Positions 47,051-56,447 of a DNA stretch of 64,000 nt are shown piece after piece (the stretch's first letter is position 1; each line of letters starts with the position of its first letter). Made by a program: the position numbers and the translations under genes. The notes under the pieces were generated by a model that did not search any database, was not told the origin of the DNA, and saw only the letters and a program-made list of their open reading frames with translations. Source of the stretch: Sinorhizobium meliloti 4H41 (GTDB lineage: Bacteria; Pseudomonadota; Alphaproteobacteria; Rhizobiales; Rhizobiaceae); the NCBI RefSeq assembly GCF_000375585.1, contig NZ_AQWP01000016.1, positions 42,207 to 106,206 on the forward strand, read 5' to 3'.

Positions 47051-48877
47051 ATGTGCGGGATTGTGGGTATCGTCGGGCAGCAGCCGGTCTCGGAGCGGTT
47101 GGTCGATGCGTTGAAGCGCCTTGAATATCGCGGCTACGATTCGGCCGGGGTTGCGACCATCGATGGCGGAGCGCTCGATCGCCGGCGCGCCGAGGGAAAG
47201 ATTGTCAATCTCGAGGCAAGGTTGAGAGAACAGCCTCTGGCCGGCGCAATCGGCATAGGCCATACGCGCTGGGCGACCCACGGGGCGCCGACCGAGCGCA
47301 ATGCCCATCCGCATTTCACCGACGGCGTCGCTGTCGTGCACAACGGCATCATCGAGAATTTTGCCGAGCTGAAGGACGAGCTGTCCGAGGCGGGTGCCGA
47401 ATTCCAGACCGAGACCGACACCGAAGTCGTCGCGCAGCTGCTGGCAAGATTTTGCCGCGACGGCCTTGGGCGGCGCGAGGCGATGCATGCGATGCTGAAA
47501 CGGGTGAAGGGCGCCTATGCCCTTGCCGTTCTTTTCCAGGACGATCCCTCGACGATCATGGCGGCCCGCAACGGCCCGCCGCTGGCGATCGGCCATGGCA
47601 ACGGCGAGATGTTCCTGGGCTCCGATGCCATCGCGCTCGCGCCCTTCACCAACGAAATCACCTATCTGATCGACGGCGACTGGGCGGTGATCGGCAAGAC
47701 CGGCGTCCATATCTTCGACATGGATGGCAACCCCGTCACCCGCCCGCGCCAGGTATCCTCGGCGGCCGCCTATATGGTCGACAAGGGCAACCATCGCCAT
47801 TTCATGGAGAAGGAAATCTACGAGCAGCCGGAGGTCATCTCCCACGCGCTCAGCCACTATGTCAACTTCATCGACCATCGGGTGCTGCCGGTTTCGGAGG
47901 CGATCGACTTCGCCAAGGTGCCGAGCCTGGCGATCTCCGCCTGCGGCACTGCCTATCTGGCCGGGCTGATCGGCAAATATTGGTTCGAGCGCTATGCGCG
48001 CCTGCCGGTCGAAATCGATGTCGCTTCGGAATTCCGCTACCGCGAAATTCCGCTTTCGCCAGAGTCGGCCGCTCTCTTCATCTCGCAATCGGGCGAGACT
48101 GCCGACACGCTTGCCTCGCTGCGCTACTGCAAGGAACACGGCCTGAAGATCGGCGCGGTCGTCAACACGCGCGAATCGACGATCGCGCGCGAGTCCGACG
48201 CCGTCTTCCCGATCCTCGCCGGGCCGGAGATCGGCGTGGCGTCGACCAAGGCCTTCACCTGCCAGCTTGCGGTTCTGGCTTCGCTCGCGGTTGCTGCGGG
48301 TCGAGCGCGCGGCACTGTCGGCGAGCTGGAGGAGCAGGCGCTGGTGCGAAGCCTGGCCGAGATGCCGCGCCTCATGGGCCAGGTGCTCAACAGCATCCAG
48401 CCGAAGATCGAATTTCTGTCCCGCGAATTGTCGAAGTGTCGCGACGTGCTCTATCTCGGCCGCGGCACGAGCTTCCCCCTTGCCATGGAAGGCGCCCTGA
48501 AGCTCAAGGAGATCTCCTACATTCACGCGGAAGGCTATGCCGCCGGCGAACTGAAACACGGACCGATCGCGCTGATTGACGAGAACATGCCGGTGATCGT
48601 GATTGCGCCGCATGACCGCTTCTTCGACAAGACCGTCTCCAACATGCAGGAAGTGGCCGCGCGCGGCGGACGGATCATCCTGATCACCGACGAGCGGGGT
48701 GCTGCCGCTTCGAAGCTCGACACGATGCATACGATCGTGCTTCCGAATGTCGACGAGATCATCGCGCCGATGATCTTCTCGCTACCCGTCCAACTGCTCG
48801 CCTACCACACGGCGGTCTTCATGGGCACCGATGTCGACCAGCCGCGCAATCTCGCAAAATCGGTCACCGTCGAATGA
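47051..48877 (+). CDS. nodM: Glucosamine-fructose-6-phosphate aminotransferase NodM
   Basis: The 608-residue enzyme starts MCGIVGIVGQQ, so Cys2 becomes the N-terminal glutaminase nucleophile after Met removal. The glutaminase part carries RWATHGAPTERNAHPH and the following SIS isomerase domains hold SQSGETADTLASLRY and EIGVASTKAF; the C-terminus ends LAKSVTVE as in GlmS. It makes glucosamine 6-phosphate from fructose 6-phosphate and glutamine. The upstream nod box identifies this as the symbiotic copy feeding Nod-factor backbone synthesis, with a housekeeping glmS expected elsewhere. It is located next to hypE, 31 kb from nolFG, its neighbours in Sinorhizobium. Confidence 0.93.
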   Translation: MCGIVGIVGQQPVSERLVDALKRLEYRGYDSAGVATIDGGALDRRRAEGKIVNLEARLREQPLAGAIGIGHTRWATHGAPTERNAHPHFTDGVAVVHNGIIENFAELKDELSEAGAEFQTETDTEVVAQLLARFCRDGLGRREAMHAMLKRVKGAYALAVLFQDDPSTIMAARNGPPLAIGHGNGEMFLGSDAIALAPFTNEITYLIDGDWAVIGKTGVHIFDMDGNPVTRPRQVSSAAAYMVDKGNHRHFMEKEIYEQPEVISHALSHYVNFIDHRVLPVSEAIDFAKVPSLAISACGTAYLAGLIGKYWFERYARLPVEIDVASEFRYREIPLSPESAALFISQSGETADTLASLRYCKEHGLKIGAVVNTRESTIARESDAVFPILAGPEIGVASTKAFTCQLAVLASLAVAAGRARGTVGELEEQALVRSLAEMPRLMGQVLNSIQPKIEFLSRELSKCRDVLYLGRGTSFPLAMEGALKLKEISYIHAEGYAAGELKHGPIALIDENMPVIVIAPHDRFFDKTVSNMQEVAARGGRIILITDERGAAASKLDTMHTIVLPNVDEIIAPMIFSLPVQLLAYHTAVFMGTDVDQPRNLAKSVTVE

Positions 48878-49475
48878 TCATCCGGCCGGAGACGCAAGGG
48901 GTTGCGCATTCGTAGTTTCCTAGCGCCAGAAACGATGACGTCCCTGGTCGCTCCGATGTATCCCAACTTTTGGTCGTTCACCTCCTCCATAACAGCGCTC
49001 CTTTGGGCGCCGGCATAATTGAATCACGCAGGGACGATGTCTGCCTCTGTTCAAATCTCCGTCACGCGGATTGCAATTTTCACGTCGGACGGCCGCGCCC
49101 TCAGCGCCCGCTCGAAAAACAGAATTGGTGAGAGGGGCGCAGAGGTGGAACTGAACTCGCAGGTCAGCCCAGCCAGACCCGGTATCAAGCCGCATTGTGA
49201 TGAACGGCGGCCCTGGAGGTAGGGCGAGCAGGCGCGATAGTTGACAATCGCACCGCTTTGTTTAGCCTGAGACAGCGGAGGCGAGACATCAGCTTGCCTT
49301 GCTGGTCCAGACTAGACAGCGGGTTGCCTACAAACGGCGCTCGTCCGGTTCAAAGACTGCGGAGTGGCGCATTCAGATGCGTCGTCTTGTGCGAGGATTC
49401 TCCTCCCGACTGAGGGGCGGCCCTTCAAAGGTTCGCTGCACGTCCGCTTCAGAATGAAGCAAAGGACGTGGACTC
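48878..49475. other. Intergenic region, no supported gene
   Basis: A short minus-strand frame starting at 48990 (MEEVNDQKLGYIG...) has no known relatives to me and runs into the nodM end, so it was not called. No clear nodM terminator hairpin was found by eye. Confidence 0.4.
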
Positions 49476-49835
49476 ATGAGAAACAGTCGCAAGCTAAGAA
49501 TGCTCAGGAACAAAGCCGCGCAACGCCAGCGAGGCCGTTGCCACTACTGCTTGGAACCCATGTGGGACGAAGACCAAACCGCCTTCGGCAAGCGCTTCTC
49601 GCTGTCATCGGGGGAAACGCTGCGATACCGCTGCACCGCGGAGCATCTCCTCGAGAAAGGCAAGGGCGGGGCCGATGACGAGCGCAACATCGTCGCCGCT
49701 TGCCGTCACTGCAACAGGACTCGCCATCGCGCGAAACGGCCGAAAGACCCGGCATCCTACGCGAAGTATGTCCAGTCCCGAATGGGAAAAGGGCGATGGC
49801 ATCCTGACAGGCTGGATCGTCAGCCCGACCCTTGA
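49476..49835 (+). CDS. HNH endonuclease family protein
   Basis: The 119-residue product has a zinc-ribbon-like CHYCLEPMW and the HNH core TAEHLLEKGKGGADD, RNIVAACRHCNRTRH, i.e. His-Asn-His type with two CX2C pairs. AAGGACG lies before the ATG. Small free-standing HNH proteins of this kind occur on phages and plasmids as nucleases; no phage genes are nearby. The function here is unknown, but the fold assignment is good. Confidence 0.8.
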   Translation: MRNSRKLRMLRNKAAQRQRGRCHYCLEPMWDEDQTAFGKRFSLSSGETLRYRCTAEHLLEKGKGGADDERNIVAACRHCNRTRHRAKRPKDPASYAKYVQSRMGKGRWHPDRLDRQPDP

Positions 49836-50402
49836 TGCGGTCACGACCCATTCCCTTACCTGAGGGCCGTCCGAACGGACGATGATCGCGGGCGGATTTC
49901 GCTCGAAAGCGGAAGCCACAGGCCGTCGCGTGAAGAGCACTCAATATGATCGGGGTTGGAAGGGGGGGCCGAATGCCAAGCGCATCCGCATTGCGCGACA
50001 CTTGGCGAATGCTCTCGCGGACGCGAAAAGTCGTTGTTTCCGGCGAGGTAACCGATGCCATGGGCGCGGAGCCACTGGGATTCCTCCTTATCAGGCAGAC
50101 GGCCGCATGATGGCATTGGTGGTCAGCCGTGGTCGGCCTGTACCCAAGGCGCCAGGCTTACGAATGACGAGAAAGCTGCTCTTTCGAACTCGTCCGGCCG
50201 TATTCGATCAGCGGCGACAGGGCTTTCAATATGACCCGCGTCCATAGCTAAAGCAGAAGCCTATTTCGGTTCCGGTAACTTCCGCAGCGATCTCGCGCCA
50301 CGGGTTGATATGCCCTACCGCGAGCCGAGATGCCGCCTGGACTTCAGGATTTCGGCGAGGAGGTGCTCCACATGAGCATATTCTTGGAACAAGCGGGCTC
50401 CC
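49836..50402. other. Intergenic region, no supported gene
   Basis: Open frames on both strands, none with family resemblance; probably decayed DNA. Confidence 0.4.
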
Positions 50403-50640
50403 ATGAGGGAAATGGTACGAGTCAGTGCGTTTGCCGGCGTGCTTCTCTGCGCCGCTTACCTGCCGCCGGATTGTCTCCTTGCGTGGACGTGGCTCTTGTG
50501 TTGGCCGTCGACGCCTCGGAAAGCATCGACGACACGGAATCCTGCAACTTGCGCGCCGGGTGCAACAGCTGTCTCAGACAGAGTTCAACGACACCTCATG
50601 CGATGTCTTGCCGGTCGGAGCTGCGGGTCTACTCGCGTAC
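50403..50640 (+). pseudogene. DUF1194 (von Willebrand A-like) protein remnant
   Basis: The signal-peptide-like start from the ATG at 50403 and the following VDVALVLAVDASESIDD and EFNDTSCDVLPVGA are typical of rhizobial DUF1194 proteins, but they lie in three different frames. The gene is broken by at least two frameshifts and stops where the mucR-like gene, on the other strand, begins to overlap. Confidence 0.65.
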
Positions 50641-51054
50641 CTCCCGTCTCTTGCCAAAGCCGGCTGCACGCGCGAGCGCGGAGCGTTGTCGAGCATAGTT
50701 TGGAGCAACCATCGGGTAGTCAGCGGGAAGCTTCCACTTTGCACGATATTCCTCAGGTGTGAGCCCGTACTTTGCCATCAGGTGCCGCCTCAGCGATTTG
50801 AACTTTTGGCCATCCTCGAGGCAAATGATGAATTCGGATGTCACCGACTTCTTGATCGGAATGGCGGGGCGACGTTCTTCAACGGCAACGTCGGCCTTGT
50901 CTGACTGAGATGTGCTGCTCAGCGAGGAATACGTCTGCTCGATAAGATCAGGCAGATCTGCGGCTGGAACAACATTGCGGCTCAGATAAGCCGCGACAAT
51001 TCGGCTCGTCAGCTCGAGCCTCCGTTCCTCATTGCCCGAACTCCATTCGCTCAA
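50629..51054 (-). CDS. MucR/Ros family transcriptional regulator
   Basis: About 141 residues from a TTG start with AGGAG seven bases before it. The C-terminal part has the Ros/MucR zinc finger: CLEDGQKFKSLRRHLMAKYGLTPEEYRAKW followed in pieces by LPADYPMVAPNYA. Only one Cys is seen in the finger, as in many MucR proteins where other residues replace the first ligand pair. The N-terminus ELTSRIVAAYLSRN is the family oligomerisation part. Such proteins repress or activate exopolysaccharide, motility and symbiosis genes. It is an accessory copy; its targets are unknown. Confidence 0.85.
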   Translation of the reverse strand: MSEWSSGNEERRLELTSRIVAAYLSRNVVPAADLPDLIEQTYSSLSSTSQSDKADVAVEERRPAIPIKKSVTSEFIICLEDGQKFKSLRRHLMAKYGLTPEEYRAKWKLPADYPMVAPNYARQRSALARAAGFGKRREVRE

Positions 51055-51379
51055 CAGTCTTCTCCTTTGTTTGCAAGTCGCTCAGATTCGCTCAGCGTGC
51101 AGGTATTTCGGTCGGAAGGAAGGCGGGGACAGGCCTAAGATGTCTTTTTTAACAGCTTTGGTGTCGTTGACTCGTCTTGAGCTGTCGATTCATTTTGCCG
51201 GGTCCGACGCTCCTCTCACCCTGGTGTACCCGGAGCACGGGAACCCACGAGGATGGCATCACAGCTTGACATGCTTCATGCGTTGCGTGAGGCGAGCGAA
51301 CCTGTTCATGAAGCTTCAGCCGTCTTTAAAGCGACGACGTGAAACGACCACATGGCGCGACATCAGAGGAGAGCGGAAA
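51055..51379. other. Intergenic region, no supported gene
   Basis: Contains the ribosome site and presumed promoter of the mucR-like gene. No further gene recognised. Confidence 0.4.
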
Positions 51380-51592
51380 CTATAACGTATCATCTGTCAG
51401 GCTATCGAACACTTCCAACAACGCGTCACTTATGGCCTTGCCTAGCATCACTGCAGTATCCGTCACCGCTTCCTCGTTCATGTCATGAGCCGCCATGGCA
51501 AACGCAGCGCCCTCCGAGGTCACAATTTCCTGCGCGCGCTGTATCGCCCACAGAACAAACTCGCTGCGGCTGCTGATTTCCACGGTTTCCAT
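51380..51592 (-). CDS. Small unknown acidic protein, 70 residues
   Basis: Starts METVEISSRSEFVLWAIQRA; helical, acidic, with AVMLGKAISDALLEVFDSL at the end. The regular amphipathic pattern and ATG preceded by GGAG-like sequence (aatcaggagaaatc) support a real gene. I do not recognise a family. It stands alone on the minus strand between the mucR-like and syrB genes. Confidence 0.5.
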   Translation of the reverse strand: METVEISSRSEFVLWAIQRAQEIVTSEGAAFAMAAHDMNEEAVTDTAVMLGKAISDALLEVFDSLTDDTL

Positions 51593-52235
51593 GATTTCTC
51601 CTGATTGCTGGGGCGGTTGCTGTATAGCGAATCGACGGGGATAACGCGGTCCCGAAAATCGATTCTAGGCCGGTCACTATATTCATCCTAACTTTGCCTT
51701 GGAATGGCCAACTCTCGCGAGATCGAATGCGGGTATCATGTCGCCTTCCCTAGTAAGGCCGCACGATCGCACAGAGGTTTTCGCGTAAGTCACTGGGCCG
51801 CTTGCATCCGGGGCGAGACTAATTTGTTCAGCACGACGATTGCGATGCCGGTGCGAGGGCATCCTCGCGTTATGCCGGTTTCCTCAGCGAGGCATTGCAG
51901 CCGATCTTGTTGCTTACGAACTGTAATCCGAGTTGACGAGCATCGTCTGACCGCATGCCGCGCCGTTGCACAGACGCGGCGATGAGTTTCAGCTTGGGTT
52001 GCCGGCTCCCGATCCGCGCGTGGTACTAAGGCCATCCCCCTGCAGATAGGTAATTTCGCGTCGATGCGATGAAGATGAGACACGAGGTTCCAATTGCGAA
52101 GGCGGAAGTCCTTCTTGCGACATCACTCGACAGCACAGACCCAAGATTAAGTATGCAAAAACTAGGAGTTTGACGGTCTGTTGACTCTGTAGTTCACTCA
52201 GATCAAAACAGGTGATGACTTAAGGAGAGTTTAGG
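51593..52235. other. Upstream region of syrB, no supported gene
   Basis: No gene with family resemblance. Near 52186 the sequence TTCACTCAGATCAA partly resembles an anaerobox, with two mismatches, about 45 bases before syrB; it is not called as a site. Confidence 0.4.
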
Positions 52236-52694
52236 ATGGCTGACGAGAGTAACACAGGACCGATTTCTGCAGTTGCAGAGACGAATGCTGAAGTGAAAAC
52301 ACCAACGGGTAAGAAGCAGAAGTCGCCAAGACGCCAGAAGGCGGCTGCCGAACCAGCTCGCACCCAATCGACGGCGCCGGCCGCAAAGCCCAAAAGGTAT
52401 GGCGAACAAGAGAAAGCCGAGAAGCTCAAGCTCATCGAGTCGCAAGTCAATGAAGGCAAAGGCACACTCAAAGACGCCATAAAGAGCGCCGGCATATCGG
52501 AGCAGACCTACTATCAGTGGAAACGGACCGCAAAGCCCGCTGAACAAAAGCCCGGGAAGGCTGTTCTGGCCGGTGACGACGAGTTGGCTGATTTCGTTCG
52601 ACTGGAAGAGGAAAACCAGCGGCTCCGCAAGCTTCTGGCGGAAAAGTTGCGAGCGGAGAATGCCGACCTGCGCAAAAGACTCGGACTAGACTAA
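52236..52694 (+). CDS. syrB: SyrB-type symbiotic regulator
   Basis: The 152-residue protein starts MADESNTGPISAVAE after TAAGGAGAG. A basic N-terminal half rich in Ala, Lys and Pro precedes the conserved core LIESQVNEGKGTLKDAIKS and GISEQTYYQWK, a helix-turn-helix of transposase OrfA type, and a C-terminal Leu/Glu coiled coil (EENQRLRKLLAEKLRAENAD). In Sinorhizobium meliloti SyrB represses syrM, an activator of nodD3 and exopolysaccharide genes. Orthology is by pattern; syrM itself is not in the window. Confidence 0.85.
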   Translation: MADESNTGPISAVAETNAEVKTPTGKKQKSPRRQKAAAEPARTQSTAPAAKPKRYGEQEKAEKLKLIESQVNEGKGTLKDAIKSAGISEQTYYQWKRTAKPAEQKPGKAVLAGDDELADFVRLEEENQRLRKLLAEKLRAENADLRKRLGLD

Positions 52695-52888
52695 GCCAGC
52701 TAGGACCGCGCGGGCCCGTAAACGCTGGCATGATATTGTCCATGATGGGCAATCAGTCACGCGAATGTTCCCGCGGCTCGCGCGCTAGTGAGTTGAAGCG
52801 CGAGGTGAGGAGATATATGCGTCCGAAGCCAGGGGCTCACCGGCGCTGGCTAGGAGTGGTTTTTTAAAATGCTTAAGGTTCAGGGTAT

Positions 52889-53503
52889 ATGAAAGTACCA
52901 CAACGGAGCTTCATCGTTGAATTCAAGTCGGGGCGTCGACAGACTAAGGCGAGGACAAACTCCATTTGGGGGGACACAGACCTCAAGGCTTTGGCCCGCG
53001 CAGTAGAAGAGGAGTCGTCCCACCTGTTCAATTCGACTGAAGTACCTGTCACGCCTGACGCAAGTGGAGACATGGTATCTCAGCAGATCGATGTTGGTTC
53101 TGCAAGCGAACCTTCGGGCGATATCGACGTTGCAGCAGAAGCCGTGCCGTTGGACCTTGCCGCAGGAACTGAAGAACAAAAGCAGCGTGAGGCCGAGCGT
53201 CTGCCCGACGAGCGTGTTGCAGTGGTAGAAGAAACCCAGCCGACGTCGGGGCCGCAAGCAACACCAAGGGGCCGTTCTCGAAAGCGTGCCAGGTATGTGC
53301 CGGCCCGGGCAATTGGGTCAACTTCAACGCGTCCAAACGAGCGCAAAAACGGGCCATCCGCGACCGCTGACAATGCGAGCTCCCTAGAGGAAGTTGCGGC
53401 CCTTGAGGCAGAAAACAAGCGGCTAAAGAGACTGCTGGCTGAACAGCTTTATGCACAGAACTTGCAGCTTAAGAGGATGCTTGCGCGGTTCCACGTGACA
53501 TGA
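52889..53503 (+). CDS. SyrB-like regulator, longer paralogue
   Basis: A 204-residue relative of SyrB-type proteins. It begins MKVPQRSFIVEFKSGRRQTK, then NSIWGDTDLKALAR, a long low-complexity acidic and Pro/Ala linker, a basic patch (RGRSRKRARYVPARAI) and a C-terminal coiled coil with AALEAENKRLKRLLAEQLYAQN that resembles the SyrB tail. Such SyrB-like proteins often sit next to insertion sequences and may derive from IS accessory genes; an IS21 remnant follows directly. No HTH with the TYYQWK core is present, so DNA binding is uncertain. Confidence 0.7.
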   Translation: MKVPQRSFIVEFKSGRRQTKARTNSIWGDTDLKALARAVEEESSHLFNSTEVPVTPDASGDMVSQQIDVGSASEPSGDIDVAAEAVPLDLAAGTEEQKQREAERLPDERVAVVEETQPTSGPQATPRGRSRKRARYVPARAIGSTSTRPNERKNGPSATADNASSLEEVAALEAENKRLKRLLAEQLYAQNLQLKRMLARFHVT

Positions 53504-53534
53504 GGAGGCTGCACCGCCACCGCCGCTAGGCTCC

Positions 53535-53819
53535 GTGAAAACTACCTGCAATAGGAGCGAGCCAGCTTACTGTCCACCTATCAAAGCAACGTCTCAAAGG
53601 AACCGGCGTCCTCCTGGGCTAAGGAAGGTAAGTCGAAGCCGGCCAGGGTATAAAGGTTGCGACCCTGCCCATTCGCAATGCCTTTTTGGGTACGGCCTTT
53701 CTCGCGTTCCTTTCGAAACCTCTCCCGGCGACCAGGCGCAGGTCGATTGTGAGCGCGACGAGCAGCGCACGGCTTTCGTCCGTTGTTTCACAACTTCTGC
53801 TTTGCGCGCTTTGGCATGA
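53535..53819 (+). pseudogene. IS21-type transposase (IstA) remnant
   Basis: The frame contains VPFETSPGDQAQVDCER, the conserved segment at the start of the IstA catalytic domain with one DDE aspartate. The rest of istA and istB is missing. The bases between here and 54115 hold only frames without family resemblance. Confidence 0.5.
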
Positions 53820-54115
53820 AGTAGCTTCGGATATTGACGGGCGCTTCGTCGACGGCAGCAGCATCCTCGTGGGTGGTGGCCCTTTAGTCTCGCTAAGTTT
53901 TCGGGGCACGCACTTTCTCGTTCGGGGCCGCGAGCCTCGCAGGGCCTCCTCCCGCTTTTGTACAACGGCTTCGCCCCCGCGACGATCGGTCTCATGCTCA
54001 TGTCAGCTTCTGCCTGCGCCGGGGTCGCGGGTCGATTATCGAGCGAGGAGATCTTTCTGGCCGTTATTCGAGCGGCCAGCGGCGACGCAGATTGGGAATC
54101 TCGAGGAATGTCCGG

Positions 54116-54403
54116 TTAGAAATACGATCGTGCGAGTGGCCCTATATATTCGATTCTAAAGCCATCCATTCGCGCCTTTCGGATAAAGGCGTTCGCCCCG
54201 GCAAGACCAGTCTCGAACACGTGCCCGTCTCGAGTGCTCCTTGAAAAGTTAGTCTCGAACCAGGGACTTGCCCTTAGCGAAAGAAGGCTGATGCGCCATT
54301 TTCGCGCTTCCTTTCTTTCAATGCGGAAATCCGCGGCCGGAGAGCCCTGGTCACTCAGCTCCGCCGTCTTGCCAGGTGTAAAACCTCCATCTGCGTGGGC
54401 CAT
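54116..54403 (-). CDS. Unknown protein, 95 residues
   Basis: A strong GGAGGAG lies seven bases before the ATG at 54403. The product begins MAHADGGFTPGKTAELSDQG and is polar, with FIRKARMDGFRIEYIG near the end. I do not recognise a family. The good ribosome site is the main support. Confidence 0.4.
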   Translation of the reverse strand: MAHADGGFTPGKTAELSDQGSPAADFRIERKEARKWRISLLSLRASPWFETNFSRSTRDGHVFETGLAGANAFIRKARMDGFRIEYIGPLARSYF

Positions 54404-54595
54404 AATCACGCTCCTCCTCGTGTTAGCGTTGGAAACAAGCCAGATGCTTACCTTGCCGCGGGTAATCCCAGAAACGCGGCTAGGCCTGCCCTCCCTTGCG
54501 CTATGTCACAAAATTACTTTCCGGCTGTGACAAAAGCCTCGACTTTAAAAAGCACCTTAATTGATGCATGCTTCGTCGCCGGTCTTTGAGCGAGA

Positions 54596-54820
54596 TCAAA
54601 CGCTCCCAAGAAAATATGGGTCGCCGCAAGCGGTGACTGTCACTACCAGGGGATACCCGAATAACAGATCCGCAAGAACCATTCTGACAGGTGTGAGCGT
54701 TTGCAGGTTGAGCTCTCTCGCGATACTTCTAGCCTGTCGAACGAGATCGTCCAGTGGACGTCTGCCAAATGTCCGACTGAAGTCGGTTGACGTTATATGC
54801 TGAACAACCTCTCGGTTCAC
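54596..54820 (-). CDS. Possible small protein downstream of hemN
   Basis: A 74-codon frame with a GTG start 31 bases after the hemN stop, on the same strand. The sequence MNREVVQHITSTDFSRTF and LDDLVRQARSIARELNLQ looks helical and soluble; the family is unknown. The ribosome site is weak, so this is a tentative call. Confidence 0.3.
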   Translation of the reverse strand: MNREVVQHITSTDFSRTFGRRPLDDLVRQARSIARELNLQTLTPVRMVLADLLFGYPLVVTVTACGDPYFLGSV

Positions 54821-54850
54821 GCCATGCCGTCTTCGTCATCGAAAATAGCT

Positions 54851-56203
54851 TCAAGCCGCCTTGATGCAGCTTCGCGTCGATACGTTCAGATAGGCATCGA
54901 AAGCTGCAGCGACTGCACGGATCAGGAAACGCCCTTCCTCCCGCAACCGTATGACCCCGCCCTCGTTTTCTAGGATTCCGTCGCTTTCCAGCATGGCGAG
55001 CCTGTCATTCCCGTCTAAAAGGGCACTATGCTCGAATCCATGGGCGGCGGCGAGTGCCGGAATGTCAACCCGCAAGTCGCACATCAGGCGCTCGATGATG
55101 TTTGCCCGCAACCGGTCCTCGGCCGACAAGCGGTAGCCTTTCACTATGGCAAGACGACCAGATGCAATCCGTTTCGCGTAGTCACCAGGGGATACCTCAT
55201 TCTGAACATAACCGCCTGCCAAGCGGCCAATGGCCGATGCTCCGAAGCCGATGAGCGTCTCGCAGGCGTCGGTGGTGTAACCCTGAAAGTTTCGGTGCAA
55301 TTGCCCGTTTGCCTGTGCAATTGCCAGATTGTCGCCCGGCCGGGCGAAATGGTCGAGCCCTATGCTGCAATACCCGGCCGAAAGGAGATTTTCCGCAATC
55401 GCCTGTGCCTGAGCAAGACGGTCTCCAGCACTGGCGAGCATGGCTTCATTAATCATTCGCTGATGCCTCTTGAGAGTAGGCACGTGGGCATAGCCGAAAA
55501 CGGCGAAACGATCTGGCTGCATTTCGAGCGCCATCTTGATCGTGTCGATGCAGGATTCGACCGTCTGGTGTGGCAGGCCATAGATTAAATCAAAATTAAT
55601 GCTGTCTACGCCCGCGCGGCGCAGGTGGGAAACCGCATTTATTGTCTGTTTGAGGCTCTGGTTTCGGTTTATCGCCTTCTGTACCACCGGATCGAAGCTC
55701 TGCACCCCGAGGCTTGCACGGCGGACCCCTGCTATGCCAAGAACCGCCGCCATCTCCTGCTCTAGCGTCCTAGGATCAATCTCAATGGCGATTTGGGTGG
55801 TACTTGCGAGATCGAAGTGCTCGTTTAGAAGCTCGATCAATGCCAGCATTTCCTTCGGTCGCATGATTGTTGGAGTTCCTCCGCCGAAATGTACATGGTC
55901 GATGTTGAGGGGCGCTTTTGTCGTTGCCGATACGAGGCATATCTCCTTACGCAGCATATGAAGGTAGTTGCCGATCGGTAGGTCGCGTCGCGTGATCGTC
56001 GTGTGACAGGCGCAGTACAAACACCTCGAGCGACAGAAGGGGATGTGCACGTATAGCGACGCCGGTTTCTCCCGGGGTATCTCGGCGAGCCAGTCATGAT
56101 AGGCGCTTGCGTCCACGTCGGGTGAGAATTGTAGCGACGTCGGGTAACTCGTGTAGCGGGGCAGGCGCGCATCGCCGTATTTTGCAGCAAGAGCTGATTG
56201 CAT
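54851..56203 (-). CDS. hemN: Oxygen-independent coproporphyrinogen III dehydrogenase HemN
   Basis: The chosen ATG at 56203 follows AAGGA by seven bases and gives 450 residues, the normal HemN length. The radical SAM cluster is complete, HIPFCRSRCLYCACHT (CX3CX2CXC), followed by HFGGGTPTIMRP, LGVQSFDPVV, FDLIYGLPHQT and DHFARPGDNL. It decarboxylates coproporphyrinogen III without oxygen, giving heme to the cbb3 oxidase in microaerobic cells. A FixK/Fnr-type box lies 65-78 bases upstream, consistent with control by the nearby fixK. Confidence 0.93.
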   Translation of the reverse strand: MQSALAAKYGDARLPRYTSYPTSLQFSPDVDASAYHDWLAEIPREKPASLYVHIPFCRSRCLYCACHTTITRRDLPIGNYLHMLRKEICLVSATTKAPLNIDHVHFGGGTPTIMRPKEMLALIELLNEHFDLASTTQIAIEIDPRTLEQEMAAVLGIAGVRRASLGVQSFDPVVQKAINRNQSLKQTINAVSHLRRAGVDSINFDLIYGLPHQTVESCIDTIKMALEMQPDRFAVFGYAHVPTLKRHQRMINEAMLASAGDRLAQAQAIAENLLSAGYCSIGLDHFARPGDNLAIAQANGQLHRNFQGYTTDACETLIGFGASAIGRLAGGYVQNEVSPGDYAKRIASGRLAIVKGYRLSAEDRLRANIIERLMCDLRVDIPALAAAHGFEHSALLDGNDRLAMLESDGILENEGGVIRLREEGRFLIRAVAAAFDAYLNVSTRSCIKAA

Positions 56204-56267
56204 AGGGAGATCCTTCTCTAGAGGGCGGTGCAAGTACCGCACTCTAGGGCCTCATCTCGCGAGCTCT

Positions 56268-56281
56268 TTGATCGAAAGCAA
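56268..56281 (-). promoter_or_regulatory. FixK/Fnr anaerobox upstream of hemN
   Basis: TTGATCGAAAGCAA matches TTGAT-N4-ATCAA except for one base in the second half. Its centre is about 72 bases before the hemN start codon. Confidence 0.55.
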
Positions 56282-56447
56282 GGATTGCTTCCAAATTCAC
56301 GTAATTATGCGGGGCGATCGAAGTGCGGCAACATAGCCGCGGGATGGCTGATGACTGCGGCATAGCCTATGGAATAGGCGGCGTGCGCTTGACTAAGGCG
56401 TTTCCTCGTCGAAAGACTGGACACAGCAACAGTAAACTAGTCCTCTG

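Noticed and set aside
46865-48730. Long minus-strand frame of 621 codons opposite nodM
   Set aside because: A mirror frame caused by high GC at third positions; it is Arg/His/Asp-rich without any domain and nodM is certain on the other strand.
48802-48990. Small minus-strand ORF after nodM
   Set aside because: Half of it overlaps the nodM 3' end and it shows no family pattern.
52186-52199. TTCACTCAGATCAA before syrB as an anaerobox
   Set aside because: Two mismatches in the first half-site; not better than expected by chance without other evidence.
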